64,000 nt of DNA from Hyphomicrobiales bacterium (GCA_027489535.1 JAIXZO010000019.1:45272-109271); one strand, 5' to 3'. Numbered from the stretch's first letter, positions 26,488 through 36,792 are shown. Program-made: numbers and translations. Notes: a model not told the origin generated them from the letters alone.

Positions 26488-28449
26488 TCAGTCCTCGACG
26501 ACCATGATCGTCGCGCCTTCGGCGACCTGCGCGCCGACCTCTACGGCGACGCGGCCGACGGTGCCGTCGCGCTTGGCGACGAGGGCGTGCTCCATCTTCA
26601 TGGCTTCGACGACGGCGAGCTTCTGGCCTTTGACGACCGTTTCGCCCTCCCCGACGTTCAGGGCGATGACCTTGCCGTGCATCGGGGCCTTCACGACGCC
26701 GTCGCCGCCGCCATGCGCTTCGGCCGCGTCGGAAATGGCGGGCAGGCGCACGAAGGTCTGACGGCCGGCGCGGACGACGTAGACGCCGGCGGGCGTCGGC
26801 ACCACGGTCAAGGACGGATCGTCCCGCCCGTCGTCGCGGACGCCGCCCGGGCCCTCGACGACGAAGCCCTGCGCCGACCATTCGGCCGCGACCTCGGTCG
26901 CGTGTTCGTCGGCGAGAACGGGAAGGACGAAGCGCCTCGGACCGGAAAGCTGAAAGCCGTCGGCCAAATCCCACGGGGAATGACCGTGCGGCACGCCGTG
27001 CACCGCGCGCCGCTCCTCCGCTTCGATGAGAACGCGGGCGGCGCGGGCCGTAGCCGCGCCGTCGACCGGCTGCGGCGCCGCCCCCAAGGCGTCGAGATTG
27101 CGCTCGATGAAGCCCGTGTCGAAACGGCCGGAGCGGAAACCGGGCGCGCGGCAGAGGGCGGCGAGGAACGGCGCATTGCTGCGCGGACCGGCGACGACCG
27201 TGGCGTCGAGCGCCGCGGCGAGACGGTCGAGCGCCTCTTCGCGCGTCGGGGCGTGGGCGATGACCTTGGCGATCATCGGATCATAGAACGGCGTGACGGC
27301 ATCGCCCTCGACGACCCCCGTGTCGACGCGGATGCCCTCGCCTTCCGGCAGTCTCAAGGCGTGGAGCGTGCCGGTGGACGGCAGGAAGCCGCGCTCGGGG
27401 TCCTCGGCATAAAGCCGCGCCTCGACCGCATGGCCGCGAATGGCGAGATCCGACTGCGCGAACGGCAAAGTCTCCCCGGCGGCAGCGCGGAACTGCAATT
27501 CGACGAGGTCCAGGCCGGTGATCGCCTCCGTGACCGGGTGCTCGACCTGCAGCCGCGTGTTCATCTCCATGAAGAAGAAGCCGTCGGGCGTGAGCCCCTT
27601 CGACCCGTCCGCGATGAACTCCACCGTGCCCGCGCCGACATAGCCGACCGCGCGGGCGGCCTCCACGGCGGCACGCCCCATGGCCTCGCGCACCGCGGGC
27701 GGCATCCCCGGCGCGGGGGCCTCCTCGATGACCTTCTGATGGCGGCGTTGGAGGGAACAGTCGCGCTCGAACAGATGCACGACGTTGCCGTGCCGGTCGG
27801 CGAAGACCTGAATTTCGACATGGCGCGGCGAGAGCACCCAACGCTCGATCAGCACGCGCGGATCGCCGAAGGAGGATTGCGCCTCGCGCTGCGCGGAGGC
27901 CAGCGCGTCCTCGAAATCGACGAGCTTGTCGACCTTGCGCATGCCCTTGCCGCCGCCGCCCGCCACCGCCTTGACCAGCACCGGGAAGCCGACATTGATG
28001 GCGCGCTCGCGCAGGAAGGCCGGCTCCTGCCGCGCCCCGTGATAGCCGGGCACCACCGGCACGCCCGCCTTCTCGACGAGCGCCTTGGCCGCGTCCTTCA
28101 ATCCCATCGCGCGGATGGCGGATGCGGGCGGGCCGACGAAGAAGATGCCCGCCGCCTCGACCGCTTCCGCGAAATCGGCGTTTTCGGACAGGAAGCCGTA
28201 GCCGGGATGGATCGCGCCCGCCTTGCTGCGTTTGGCCACCTCAAGAATGCGTTCGGCCGAGAGATAGCTTTCACGCGCGGCGGCGGGCCCGATGCAATGG
28301 GCCTCGTCGGCCATGCGCACGAACAGGGCCTTGGCGTCGGCTTCGGAATGGACCGCGATCGTGCGCAGGCCCATCCGCTTGGCGGTGCGGATGATGCGGC
28401 AGGCGATTTCGCCGCGATTGGCGATGAGGACGGAGTCGAACATGGCCAT
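26488..28449 (-). CDS. mccA: 3-methylcrotonyl-CoA carboxylase alpha (biotin-containing) subunit
   Basis: 653 residues, beginning [20 protein letters not shown]. Biotin carboxylase (1-450) carries the ATP-grasp glycine loop KAVAGGGGKGM and the EMNTRLQVEHPVTE block. The C-terminal biotinyl domain has EAMKMEH with the biotinylated Lys at 618. With MccB it carboxylates 3-methylcrotonyl-CoA in leucine degradation. The call over propionyl-CoA carboxylase rests on the adjacent MccB-type beta gene, whose TAA overlaps this ATG by one base. Confidence 0.9.
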   Translation of the reverse strand: MAMFDSVLIANRGEIACRIIRTAKRMGLRTIAVHSEADAKALFVRMADEAHCIGPAAARESYLSAERILEVAKRSKAGAIHPGYGFLSENADFAEAVEAAGIFFVGPPASAIRAMGLKDAAKALVEKAGVPVVPGYHGARQEPAFLRERAINVGFPVLVKAVAGGGGKGMRKVDKLVDFEDALASAQREAQSSFGDPRVLIERWVLSPRHVEIQVFADRHGNVVHLFERDCSLQRRHQKVIEEAPAPGMPPAVREAMGRAAVEAARAVGYVGAGTVEFIADGSKGLTPDGFFFMEMNTRLQVEHPVTEAITGLDLVELQFRAAAGETLPFAQSDLAIRGHAVEARLYAEDPERGFLPSTGTLHALRLPEGEGIRVDTGVVEGDAVTPFYDPMIAKVIAHAPTREEALDRLAAALDATVVAGPRSNAPFLAALCRAPGFRSGRFDTGFIERNLDALGAAPQPVDGAATARAARVLIEAEERRAVHGVPHGHSPWDLADGFQLSGPRRFVLPVLADEHATEVAAEWSAQGFVVEGPGGVRDDGRDDPSLTVVPTPAGVYVVRAGRQTFVRLPAISDAAEAHGGGDGVVKAPMHGKVIALNVGEGETVVKGQKLAVVEAMKMEHALVAKRDGTVGRVAVEVGAQVAEGATIMVVED

Positions 28450-30056
28450 TACATCCGGAACACGCCGAAGCGCGTCTCCTCCACGGGCGCATTGAGGCAG
28501 GCCGAAAGCGCGAGCCCGAGCACGCGGCGGGTTTCCGAAGGCAGGATGATGCCGTCGTCCCACAGGCGGGCGGAGGCGTAATAGGGATTGCCTTCGCTTT
28601 CGTACTGCCCGCGGATCGGGGCCTTGAAGGCCTCCTCCTCGTCGGGCGACCAAGCCTTGCCGTCGGCCTCGATATTGTCGCGCTTGACGGTGGCGAGCAC
28701 GCTTGCGGCCTGCTCGCCGCCCATCACCGAAATGCGGGAATTCGGCCAGGAGAACAGGAAGCGCGGGCCGTAGGCGCGGCCGCACATGCCGTAATTGCCC
28801 GCGCCGAAGGAGCCGCCGACCAGCAGCGTGATCTTCGGCACCTTGGCGCAGGCCACCGCGGTGACGAGCTTCGCCCCGTCCTTGGCGATGCCGCCCGCCT
28901 CATATTGCCGCCCGACCATGAAGCCCGAGATGTTCTGCAGGAACAGCAACGGAATGCGGCGTTGCGCGCAGAGTTCGACGAAATGCGCGCCCTTGAGCGC
29001 GGATTCCGAGAACAGGATGCCGTTGTTGGCGACGATGCCGACCGGCATGCCCCACAGGGTCGCGAAGCCGGTGACGAGCGTCGTGCCGTAGAGCGCCTTG
29101 AACTCGTCGAATTCCGAGCCGTCGACGATGCGGCCGATGAGCTCGCGCGCGTCGTACTGCTTCTTGAGATCGGTCGGCACGAGACCTTCGAGTTCGCCTT
29201 CGTCCAGCAGGGGCGCGCGGGGTTCGTAGAGCGGAATGTCCGGCCGTTTCGCCCCGTTGAGATTGGCCACGATGCGGCGGGCGATCGCCAAGGCATGCGC
29301 GTCGTCCTGCGCGTAGTGATCGGCCACGCCGGAGGTGCGGGCGTGCACGTCGGCTCCCCCGAGATCCTCCGCGGTGACCACCTCCCCCGTCGCGGCCTTC
29401 ACGAGCGGCGGGCCGCCGAGGAAGATGGTGCCCTGATTGCGCACGATGACGGTCTCGTCCGACATCGCGGGCACATAGGCCCCGCCCGCCGTGCAGGAGC
29501 CCATGACGACCGCGACCTGCGGGATGCCGGCGGCGGACAGGGTCGCCTGATTGTAGAAGATGCGGCCGAAATGTTCCTTGTCGGGGAACACCTCCGTCTG
29601 ATGCGGCAAGTTCGCGCCGCCGGAATCCACGAGATAGATGCAGGGCAGCCGGTTCTCGCGGGCGATCTCCTGCGCGCGGAGATGCTTCTTCACCGTCATC
29701 GGGTAGTAGGTGCCGCCCTTGATGGTGGAATCGTTGCACACCACCATGACCTCGCGCCCGGCGACGCGGCCGATGCCCGCGATCATGCCCGCGCCGTGGA
29801 TCGCGTCGTTATACATGTCGAAGGCCGCGAGCGACCCGACTTCGAGAAACGGCGAGCCGGGATCGAGCAGACGCGTGACGCGGTCTCTCGGGAGGAGCTT
29901 GCCGCGCGCCAAATGGCGTTCGCGCGCCTTTGCGGGACCTCCGGCGGCGGCGGCGGCGCGGCGCTCGCGCAATTCGTCCGCCAATTTGCGCCATTCGGCG
30001 GCATTGGCCCGGAAATCCTCCGACGTCGGATCGACGGCGCTCGACAGAACGGCCAC
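28449..30056 (-). CDS. mccB: 3-methylcrotonyl-CoA carboxylase beta subunit
   Basis: 535 residues, the carboxyltransferase half of MCC. Hallmarks are [39 protein letters not shown] and [15 protein letters not shown], which are those of MccB/geranyl-CoA carboxylase rather than Pcc[22 protein letters not shown] near the end binds the acyl-CoA/biotin. It is the first gene of a two-gene operon with mccA. Usual neighbours in a liu operon (3-hydroxy-3-methylglutaryl-CoA lyase, methylglutaconyl-CoA hydratase) are not next to it. Confidence 0.92.
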   Translation of the reverse strand: MAVLSSAVDPTSEDFRANAAEWRKLADELRERRAAAAAGGPAKARERHLARGKLLPRDRVTRLLDPGSPFLEVGSLAAFDMYNDAIHGAGMIAGIGRVAGREVMVVCNDSTIKGGTYYPMTVKKHLRAQEIARENRLPCIYLVDSGGANLPHQTEVFPDKEHFGRIFYNQATLSAAGIPQVAVVMGSCTAGGAYVPAMSDETVIVRNQGTIFLGGPPLVKAATGEVVTAEDLGGADVHARTSGVADHYAQDDAHALAIARRIVANLNGAKRPDIPLYEPRAPLLDEGELEGLVPTDLKKQYDARELIGRIVDGSEFDEFKALYGTTLVTGFATLWGMPVGIVANNGILFSESALKGAHFVELCAQRRIPLLFLQNISGFMVGRQYEAGGIAKDGAKLVTAVACAKVPKITLLVGGSFGAGNYGMCGRAYGPRFLFSWPNSRISVMGGEQAASVLATVKRDNIEADGKAWSPDEEEAFKAPIRGQYESEGNPYYASARLWDDGIILPSETRRVLGLALSACLNAPVEETRFGVFRM

Positions 30057-30207
30057 GCGCGGCTTCCCCCTGGTTTACGGACGGCTCGCCCGTCTCTCGG
30101 GCGCGATCATGGCCTAAGCACGGCCGAACGCAATCGGCCGTTCGGCGAGCCGTGCCGCGACGGGAAGCGGCCTTGCTCCGCCGACGGTTGCCCCCCATCC
30201 TCGCGCG

Positions 30208-30942
30208 ATGCTCGGATTCGGAATTCTCGACGCGACCGTGTTCGCGTTCTTCGTCGCATCGTGGATGGGCTATCACGCCGTCGTCGAGTCCTCGCTCTTC
30301 GGCCGGCGCAGCCTGAACCAGATGATGCACGCCTATCGCGGCGTTTGGGTGGAGCAGATGCTGCGCCGCGACGTTCGCATGGTCGATACGCAGATCACCG
30401 CAAGCCTCCAGAACGGCACCGCTTTTTTTGCGTCCACGTCGCTCTTCGCCATCGGCGGCGCGCTCACCTTTCTGCGTGCGACCGAGGACGTGATGACCTT
30501 GTTCTCGGACCTGCCGTTCGGGATCAACACCACGCGGATGCAGTGGGAATTGAAGGTGGTGGGGCTGGTGGTGATCTTCACCTACGCCTTCTTCAAATTC
30601 GCGTGGTCCTACCGGCTGTTCAATTATGCGGCGATCCTGCTCGGCGCGACGCCGCCGCCGCCCGAGGCGGAGAGCGACGAGGCGCGCGCCCATGTCGTCC
30701 GGCTGACGGGAATGCTCACGGATGCGGGACGGCAGTTCAACCGCGGACAGCGCGCCTTCTTCTTTGCGCTCGCCTATGTCGGTTGGTTCGTTTCGCCGAT
30801 CGCGTTGCTCGCCACCACGACGGCGGTGCTGCTGGTGATGGCGCAACGGCAGTTTTCCTCGCCCGCCCATGACGCGCTGGTCACGTCGGAGCGCAAAGAG
30901 GGATTGCACGGCGCAGCGGAATCCCCGACATCCGAGCGATGA
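30208..30942 (+). CDS. DUF599 family membrane protein
   Basis: 244 residues with four hydrophobic segments, starting in the N-terminal helix DATVFAFFVASWMGYHAVVE. The conserved blocks SLNQMMHAYRGVWVEQMLRRDVRMVDTQI, LQNGTAFFASTSLFAIGG and FFALAYVGWFVSPI define DUF599, an alphaproteobacterial/proteobacterial inner-membrane family of unknown role. It is divergent from mccB and overlaps the DUF3253 gene by four bases (ATGA). Confidence 0.9.
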   Translation: MLGFGILDATVFAFFVASWMGYHAVVESSLFGRRSLNQMMHAYRGVWVEQMLRRDVRMVDTQITASLQNGTAFFASTSLFAIGGALTFLRATEDVMTLFSDLPFGINTTRMQWELKVVGLVVIFTYAFFKFAWSYRLFNYAAILLGATPPPPEAESDEARAHVVRLTGMLTDAGRQFNRGQRAFFFALAYVGWFVSPIALLATTTAVLLVMAQRQFSSPAHDALVTSERKEGLHGAAESPTSER

Positions 30943-31208
30943 GCATTCCGAGCCCCGAAGACATCGAAACCGTTCTCCTGCGCCTTGCACGCGAGCGCGG
31001 CCACGAAAAGACCCTGTGCCCGTCCGAGGCTGCGCGCGAACTCGGCGGGCCGCATCCCGACGGCTGGGGTCCGTTGATGATCCCCGTCCGTCGCGTCGCG
31101 GTGCGGCTGGCGCAGGAGGGTCGGCTCGTGATCACGCGCAAGGGCAAGCCGGTCGACCCCGCGGACTTCAAGGGCGTCTACCGCGTGTCGCTGCCCCGGC
31201 TGGACTGA
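30939..31208 (+). CDS. DUF3253 family protein
   Basis: An 89-residue, basic, winged-helix-like protein. LCPSEAARELGGPHPDGWGPLMIPVRRVAVRLAQEGRLVITRKGKPVDP covers nearly the whole DUF3253 domain. Its fold suggests nucleic-acid binding, but no function is established. It is coupled to the DUF599 gene by ATGA. Its last 31 bases overlap the 3' end of the convergent YdcF gene. Confidence 0.9.
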   Translation: MSIPSPEDIETVLLRLARERGHEKTLCPSEAARELGGPHPDGWGPLMIPVRRVAVRLAQEGRLVITRKGKPVDPADFKGVYRVSLPRLD

Positions 31209-31996
31209 ACGGACGGAAACAACTCCCGGGTTTGGCCGAGGGCATAGGCCGTCGCGAGACCGATGAATTCGCGCGCGGCGCGCTCGAACCGACGGTGCCC
31301 GTCCGCGGCATTGCCGAGCAGACCGTCGAAGCGCGGCGTCGTCGGACCTCGGAAATCGACGGGATAGGCCGTGACGTCGAATCCCACCGCATGGAACAAC
31401 CCGATCGCGCGGGGCATGTGCCAGGCCGAGGTGATCAACAGCCATCGTTCGCCGGGCTTCGGCTGAAGCAGGTCCTTGGCGAAGGCCGCATTCTCGAAGG
31501 TGTTGCGCGAACGCTCCTCGAAGAGGATGCGGTCGGCCGGCAGGCCGAGTTCCGAGCGGCGAAGCCGGACCATCTCCGCTTCGGGCGCGTCGCCCGGCAT
31601 GGCGCTGGAGCCGCCGGCGTAGGCGAGACGGGCGGTCGGATGTCGGCGCGCGAGATCGGCGAAGGCGATCAGCCGTTCGCCCGCGTCGTTGAGCGCCAGC
31701 ACGTCATGCGCCAGAGCGGTATAGGGCTCCTCCGCACCGCCGAGAACGATCACGCCGTGCACCGGTCGTCCGTCCTCCCGATATTGCGGAAAGCGGCTCT
31801 CGAGAACGGACAGCATCGCGTCGCCGAGCGGCACGAAACCGATGACCGACAGGCCGAGCGCGCCGGTCAGCGCCAGCACGCGGCCGAGGCGAAGCAGGCG
31901 CGTGAAGCACAGCGCCGCTCCGGCCAATGCGAGGAAGATGAAAAAATTCACGGGCGCGAGGACGATCCAGGCCAGCTTCGACAGAATGAAATACAC
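31178..31996 (-). CDS. YdcF/ElyC (DUF218) family protein
   Basis: 272 residues with a GTG start. Two membrane helices (about 8-30 and 38-56) precede the DUF218 domain, which has GVIVLGGAEEPY, LAYAGGSSAMPGDAPEAEMVR, RSRNTFENAAFAK and LLITSAWHMPRAIGLFHAVG. ElyC/SanA-type members act in envelope biogenesis, possibly on undecaprenyl-linked precursors, with the domain in the periplasm. The C-terminus overlaps the convergent DUF3253 gene by 31 bases. Confidence 0.9.
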   Translation of the reverse strand: MYFILSKLAWIVLAPVNFFIFLALAGAALCFTRLLRLGRVLALTGALGLSVIGFVPLGDAMLSVLESRFPQYREDGRPVHGVIVLGGAEEPYTALAHDVLALNDAGERLIAFADLARRHPTARLAYAGGSSAMPGDAPEAEMVRLRRSELGLPADRILFEERSRNTFENAAFAKDLLQPKPGERWLLITSAWHMPRAIGLFHAVGFDVTAYPVDFRGPTTPRFDGLLGNAADGHRRFERAAREFIGLATAYALGQTRELFPSVQSSRGSDTR

Positions 31997-32032
31997 GCCC
32001 GCCCTCGTGATGCGCGCCGCGGCGCGTGTCGA

Positions 32033-32863
32033 TCAATCCCAAGCGGGTGCGAAGGACGGGCTGATGATGCGCCCGTCCGGCCGCGCGAGCCGGGAGATTG
32101 CCTGCATTTCGTCGTCCGCGAGGCTGAAGTCGAACACCGCGAGGTTCTCGCGGATGCGCGACGGCGTTACCGATTTCGGGATGGCGACGGTCCCCGGCTG
32201 CTGCACCTGCCACCGCAGCACGATCTGCGCGGGTGAACGGCCGTATTTTCGCGCAAGATCCTGAATGATCCCTTGCTCCAGGCCGACGCCCTTGCCGAGG
32301 GGGCAATAGGACGTCCAGACCATGCCGTGGCGCGCGGCGGCGGCGCGCAGCTTCGATTGGTCGAGCATCGGGTGATACTCGCATTGCAGGACGGAGAGCG
32401 GCTCCGTGGCGAGCGAGACGGCCTCGTCGAGCATCGCAACATTGTAGTTGGACACGCCGATCGCCTTGGCGAGCCCGGCGCGCTTGACCTTGCAGAGCGC
32501 ATCGATGGAGGAGCGTTGCGGAACGTTCTCGTTCGGCCAATGGATGAGCAGCAGGTCGACGTGATCGAGATCGAGCCGGCGCAGGCTGGCCTCGGCGGAG
32601 GCTTGCAGCAGACCGTCGGCGATGTCGGTCCACCAGACCTTGGTGGTGACGAACAGTTCGGCGCGCTTGATGGTGGAGGCGCGGATGCCCTCGCCGACGA
32701 ATTGCTCGTTGCCGTACATGGCGGCCGTGTCGATGTGGCGATAGCCTGCGTCGATCGCCCATTGCACCGCTTCGGCGCAAGTCTCCCCTTCGGCGCGGAA
32801 GGTGCCCAGGCCGATGGCGGGGATGGCGAAGCCTTTGGCGTGTACGAGCGGAGCAAGCATCAT
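32033..32863 (-). CDS. Aldo/keto reductase
   Basis: 276 residues from the ATG at 32863, preceded by GGGAGAG; the upstream in-frame TTG is less likely. A classic AKR barrel with catalytic Asp-Tyr in HIDTAAMYGNE, Lys in FVTTKVWW and His in LLLIHWPNE. The C-terminal IPKSVTPSRIRENL binds NADPH. It is closest in pattern to 2,5-diketo-D-gluconate/methylglyoxal reductases of the AKR5 type. Substrate is unknown. It lies alone between YdcF and a methyltransferase. Confidence 0.9.
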   Translation of the reverse strand: MMLAPLVHAKGFAIPAIGLGTFRAEGETCAEAVQWAIDAGYRHIDTAAMYGNEQFVGEGIRASTIKRAELFVTTKVWWTDIADGLLQASAEASLRRLDLDHVDLLLIHWPNENVPQRSSIDALCKVKRAGLAKAIGVSNYNVAMLDEAVSLATEPLSVLQCEYHPMLDQSKLRAAAARHGMVWTSYCPLGKGVGLEQGIIQDLARKYGRSPAQIVLRWQVQQPGTVAIPKSVTPSRIRENLAVFDFSLADDEMQAISRLARPDGRIISPSFAPAWD

Positions 32864-33075
32864 CAAAGTCTCTCCCGTTTGATCTTTTCAGCAAGCTAAC
32901 AAGGCCGAAGCCTCGCCGCCATCGACATCGGAGGCACGACACGGGGGGAAGGCCACGGTTCGGCCGGCCTTTACGTGAAAGCAACGCTCGCCATGTTTTG
33001 TTGCAGACGGCTTTTTTCGGGGCCGCATTACAGTCTCTCGTTTTTTCACGTCACCCGTCGTTTCAGGAATTGCCG

Positions 33076-33840
33076 ATGTCCGTAGAAGCCTTGCAGAAGC
33101 CCGCCGCGCCCGCGGAGCGCGTATTTTTTCGGCCGGCCGGCGTGTCCTATGTACAATTTCTCGCGCATGCGGCGCAGGTCGTCGGGGCTTCGCGTTATCT
33201 CGAGATCGGAACGAATACCGGGCGCTCGTTGGCCGCGATCAAATGTTCCTCGGTCGCGATCGATCCGGATTTCCAGCTGAAATTTCCCGTCGCGGCGGGA
33301 AAGGACCTCTGTCTGCTGCATCAAATGACCAGCGACGCCTATTTCCGGCGCTTCGACCCGAAGGCCGCCTTGGACGGCCCCGTCGATCTCGCCTTTCTCG
33401 ACGGGATGCACCGGTTCGAGTTTCTGCTGCGCGACTTCATGAACGTCGAAAAGCACATGCGCCGCAGCTCGGTGGTGTTCATGCATGATTGCCTGCCGCC
33501 GACGCTGGACATGACGGGACGCAAATTCATCGGCAGCACGCATCCGGACTTCCGGGGTTATTGGACGGGCGACGTGTGGAAGGTGGTGCCGATCCTGCGC
33601 AGGCTGCGCCCGGACCTTTCCATCACGCTGTTGGATTGCCCGCCGACGGGGCTGGTGATGATCACCGATCTCGATCCTTCCTCCACCGTCATCGAGGAGG
33701 CTTATTCCTCGGTGGTGGCGGAGTTCGCGAAACTGCCGGACGAAGAGGCCGCGCTCGCGGACTATTTCGACCGCGAGACGGTGACGGCGTCCTTCCCGCT
33801 GATGCAGCCGGAAGAATTGCAGTTGCTGATCAGGCCCTGA
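33076..33840 (+). CDS. Class I SAM-dependent methyltransferase-like protein
   Basis: 254 residues from the ATG at 33076, with AGGAA upstream; the longer frame back to 32998 lacks one. YLEIGTNTGRSLAAI is the SAM-binding glycine motif, followed by AIDP, VDLAFLDGMHRFEFLLRDF and VVFMHDCLPP, as in Methyltransf_24 proteins linked to cell-surface or secondary metabolite modification. The acceptor is unknown. The gene stands alone, convergent with ivd four bases away. The sequence before it has several runs of T (33010-33050). Confidence 0.8.
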   Translation: MSVEALQKPAAPAERVFFRPAGVSYVQFLAHAAQVVGASRYLEIGTNTGRSLAAIKCSSVAIDPDFQLKFPVAAGKDLCLLHQMTSDAYFRRFDPKAALDGPVDLAFLDGMHRFEFLLRDFMNVEKHMRRSSVVFMHDCLPPTLDMTGRKFIGSTHPDFRGYWTGDVWKVVPILRRLRPDLSITLLDCPPTGLVMITDLDPSSTVIEEAYSSVVAEFAKLPDEEAALADYFDRETVTASFPLMQPEELQLLIRP

Positions 33841-33843
33841 CGG

Positions 33844-35016
33844 TCAGCGGGTCTTCTCGAACAATTCCCGCCCGATCAGCATGCGGCGGATTTCGCTGGT
33901 GCCCGCGCCGATCTCGTAGAGCTTGGCGTCGCGCAGCAGCCGTCCCGTCGGGTAATCGTTGACGTAACCGTTGCCGCCGAGCAGCTGGATGGCGTCGAGC
34001 GCGGTCTGCGTCGCTTTCTCGGCGGCGTAGAGGATCGCGCCCGCAGCATCCTCGCGCGTGGTCCGCCCGCGGTCGCAGGCCTTGGCGACGGCGTAGACAT
34101 AGGCACGGCACGCGTTGAGCGTGACGTACATGTCCGCGACCTTGCCCTGCACGAGCTGGAATTCGCCGATGGATCGGCCGAACTGCTTGCGCTCGTGGAC
34201 ATAGGGCAGCACGACGTCGAGGCAGGCCTGCATGATGCCGAGCGGCCCGGCCGCCAGCACCGCGCGCTCGTAGTCGAGCCCGGACATCAGCACGTTGACG
34301 CCCTTGCCGACCTGGCCGAGCACGTTCTCCTCGGGCACCTCGCAATCCTCGAAGACGAGTTCGCAGGTGTCGGAGCCGCGCATGCCGAGCTTGTCGAGCT
34401 TCTGGGCGGTGGAGAAGCCCTTCATGCCCTTTTCGATCAGAAACGCCGTGATGCCGCGCGAGCCCGCGTCAGGGTCGGTCTTGGCGTAGACCACGAGCGT
34501 TTCGGCGATCGGGCCGTTGGTGATCCACATCTTGTTGCCGTTGAGGACGTAACGGTCGCCTTTCTTGTCGGCACGCGTGCGCATGGACACGACGTCCGAC
34601 CCCGCGCCCGGCTCGGACATCGCGAGTGCGCCGACATGTTCGCCGGAGATCAACGCCGGCAGGTAGCGGCGCTTCTGCGCCTCGGTGCCGTTGCGGCGGA
34701 TCTGGTTGATGCAGAGGTTGGAATGCGCGCCGTAGCTGAGGCCGACCGAGGCGGAGGCGCGGGAGATTTCCTCCATCGCGATGCAGTGCTCGAGATAGCC
34801 GAGGCCCGTGCCGCCGTACTCCTCCTCCACCGTGATGCCGTGCAGGCCGAGCGCGCCGAGATGGGGCCACAGGTCGCGCGGGAAGGTGTTGGTCTTGTCG
34901 ATCTCTTCGGCGCGGGGGGCGATCTTCTCCTGCGAGAAGCTCTGCACCGTTTCGCGCAGCATCTCGGCGGTTTCGCCGAGGTCGAAGTCGAAACTCTGGA
35001 TCGCGTTCGGGATCAT
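33844..35016 (-). CDS. ivd: Isovaleryl-CoA dehydrogenase
   Basis: 390 residues from the ATG at 35016, which has GGAGG upstream. It is an acyl-CoA dehydrogenase with [16 protein letters not shown] and [12 protein letters not shown] flavin blocks. The catalytic base is at E250 in LDYERAVLA, the position used by isovaleryl-CoA dehydrogenase rather than by short- or medium-chain enzymes. It acts in the third step of leucine catabolism, upstream of MCC. Four unrelated or unlinked genes separate it from mccBA here. Confidence 0.92.
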   Translation of the reverse strand: MIPNAIQSFDFDLGETAEMLRETVQSFSQEKIAPRAEEIDKTNTFPRDLWPHLGALGLHGITVEEEYGGTGLGYLEHCIAMEEISRASASVGLSYGAHSNLCINQIRRNGTEAQKRRYLPALISGEHVGALAMSEPGAGSDVVSMRTRADKKGDRYVLNGNKMWITNGPIAETLVVYAKTDPDAGSRGITAFLIEKGMKGFSTAQKLDKLGMRGSDTCELVFEDCEVPEENVLGQVGKGVNVLMSGLDYERAVLAAGPLGIMQACLDVVLPYVHERKQFGRSIGEFQLVQGKVADMYVTLNACRAYVYAVAKACDRGRTTREDAAGAILYAAEKATQTALDAIQLLGGNGYVNDYPTGRLLRDAKLYEIGAGTSEIRRMLIGRELFEKTR

Positions 35017-35115
35017 GGCGCATCCTCCGGCCGTCGCATCGTTGCCGAACAATACCGCACCGCCGAAGTCAGGAAAGGGCGGAAGGCGCGGTATTCGACG
35101 GCCTGAGCCGAAGGT

Positions 35116-36522
35116 TCAATGCAGCCCGAACCAGAGCGTGGCGATGCCGAGGAAGGAGAAGAAGCCCACGACGTCGGTGACGGTGGTGACGAACACGCCC
35201 GAGGACACGGCAGGATCGGCGCGCCACCGCTCCAAGGTCAACGGCACGAGAATGCCGGCCATCGCGCCGGCGACGAGATTGACCGTCATCGCCAGCGCGA
35301 TGACGAGGCCGATGTTCCAATCGTGAAACCACAGGGCCGCGCCGAGGCCCGTCAGCAAGCCGAAGCCGAAGCCGTTGAGCAGGCCGACGAAGGTCTCGCG
35401 GATGGTGACGCGCACCGCATTGGCGGGACCGAGATCACGCGTCGCCAGCGCGCGCACCGCCACGGTCATGGTCTGGGTGGCGGCGTTGCCGCCTTGGCTG
35501 GCGACGATGGGCGCGAGCACCGCAAGCGCCACCATCTTTTGCAGCGCGCCCTCGAACAGGCCGAGCACGGACGAGGCGAGGAAGGCTGTGATGAGGTTGA
35601 CGAACAGCCAGCCGAAGCGGCTGCGCGCGATGGAGAGAACGGAGTCGGACAGTTCTTCGTCGCTTTTGACGCCGCCGAGCGCCTTCACGTCCTCGTCGGC
35701 CTCCTCCTCGATGACGTCGACGACGTCGTCGATGGTGATCGCGCCGACGAGCCTCTCGGCCTCGTCGACCACGGGAACCGAGACGAGATTGTAGCGGGCG
35801 AAGAGGCGGGCCACCTCCTCTTGGTCGTCGGTGGCCTCGACGCGGCGACGGTCGGCCATGATCGACTCGATCTTCACGCCGCGCTTGGTGCGCACGAGCC
35901 GGTCGAGAAAGACGTTGCCGAGCAGACGGTGGCCGGGATCGACGACGAACACTTCGAAAAAGGAGTCCGGAATGTCGGATTCCGCGTCGCGCAGGTGATC
36001 GATGACCTGCCCCACCGTCCAAAACGGCGGCACGGCCACGAAATCCGAACTCATCAGACGGCCGGCGGAGTCCTCCGGATAGTCCAGGCTCTTGCGCAGG
36101 GCGACGCGGTCGAGCGCGGGCAGCGCGTCGAGAATCTCCGCCTGATCCTCGGCGTCGAGGTCTTCCAGAATGTAGACGGCGTCGTCGCTTTCGAGGTCGC
36201 GCATGCCCTCGACGACGGTTTCCGTGTCGAGTTCCTCGAGAATTTCCTCGCGGACCGAATCGTCGACTTCCGTCAGCGCGGCGAAGTCGAAATCGTCGCC
36301 GAGCAGTTCGATCAGCCGCGGGCGGTCGTCATGGTCGAGCGCCTCGAGCAGCGCGCCTTGGTCGGCCTCGTGCAGCTGCGAGACGAGTTCGCTCAGCCGT
36401 TCCTCATTGCCCGCGGCGATTGCAAGAGCGACGGCGGCGACGAAATCGGCGCGCACTTCCCCGTCCTCGTCATGCAGAGCAAGCGGGGCCGTCTCGATCG
36501 CGGTGTCTTCGACGTCAAGCAT
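35116..36522 (-). CDS. mgtE: Magnesium transporter MgtE
   Basis: 468 residues. An acidic N-terminal superhelical domain (about 25-160), tandem CBS domains (about 165-290, DQEEVARLFARYNLVSVPVVDE, then AITIDDVVDVIEEEADEDV), a connecting helix and five membrane helices follow. LAPIVASQGGNAATQTMTV is the pore-lining signature of MgtE. Magnesium binding to the cytosolic acid-rich domains closes the channel. It is monocistronic in appearance, between ivd and the tRNA gene. Confidence 0.95.
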   Translation of the reverse strand: MLDVEDTAIETAPLALHDEDGEVRADFVAAVALAIAAGNEERLSELVSQLHEADQGALLEALDHDDRPRLIELLGDDFDFAALTEVDDSVREEILEELDTETVVEGMRDLESDDAVYILEDLDAEDQAEILDALPALDRVALRKSLDYPEDSAGRLMSSDFVAVPPFWTVGQVIDHLRDAESDIPDSFFEVFVVDPGHRLLGNVFLDRLVRTKRGVKIESIMADRRRVEATDDQEEVARLFARYNLVSVPVVDEAERLVGAITIDDVVDVIEEEADEDVKALGGVKSDEELSDSVLSIARSRFGWLFVNLITAFLASSVLGLFEGALQKMVALAVLAPIVASQGGNAATQTMTVAVRALATRDLGPANAVRVTIRETFVGLLNGFGFGLLTGLGAALWFHDWNIGLVIALAMTVNLVAGAMAGILVPLTLERWRADPAVSSGVFVTTVTDVVGFFSFLGIATLWFGLH

Positions 36523-36666
36523 AACGCGGCCCGCGGATTGGAAGGGAAGGACCGGATGTTTTCTAGGGTCGGCTCAACGGCTTGGCAATGGATGCCGAAC
36601 CATGCCGGAACGAAAACGGCGGCCGCGGGATGACCCGGGCCGCCGTTCGGAACTTGCGTTCGAATA

Positions 36667-36752
36667 TGGTGCGGTCGAGAGGACTCGAACCTCCACGTCT
36701 TTTGAACACTACCACCTCAAGGTAGCGCGTCTACCAGTTCCGCCACGACCGC
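36667..36752 (-). tRNA. tRNA-Leu (anticodon GAG)
   Basis: Read on the minus strand it is GCGGTCG at the 5' end paired with CGACCGC at 36671-36677. The anticodon arm CTACC-TTGAGGT-GGTAG has GAG in the 7-base loop, and the long variable arm TGTTCAAAAGACG is that of a class II leucine tRNA. The T arm is GGAGG-TTCGAGT-CCTCT. A73 is followed by an encoded CCA. It reads CUC and CUU codons. Confidence 0.97.
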
Positions 36753-36792
36753 ATTTGCCCTTCGCATCGATTGCTCGACCGAAGCGAGGGAG

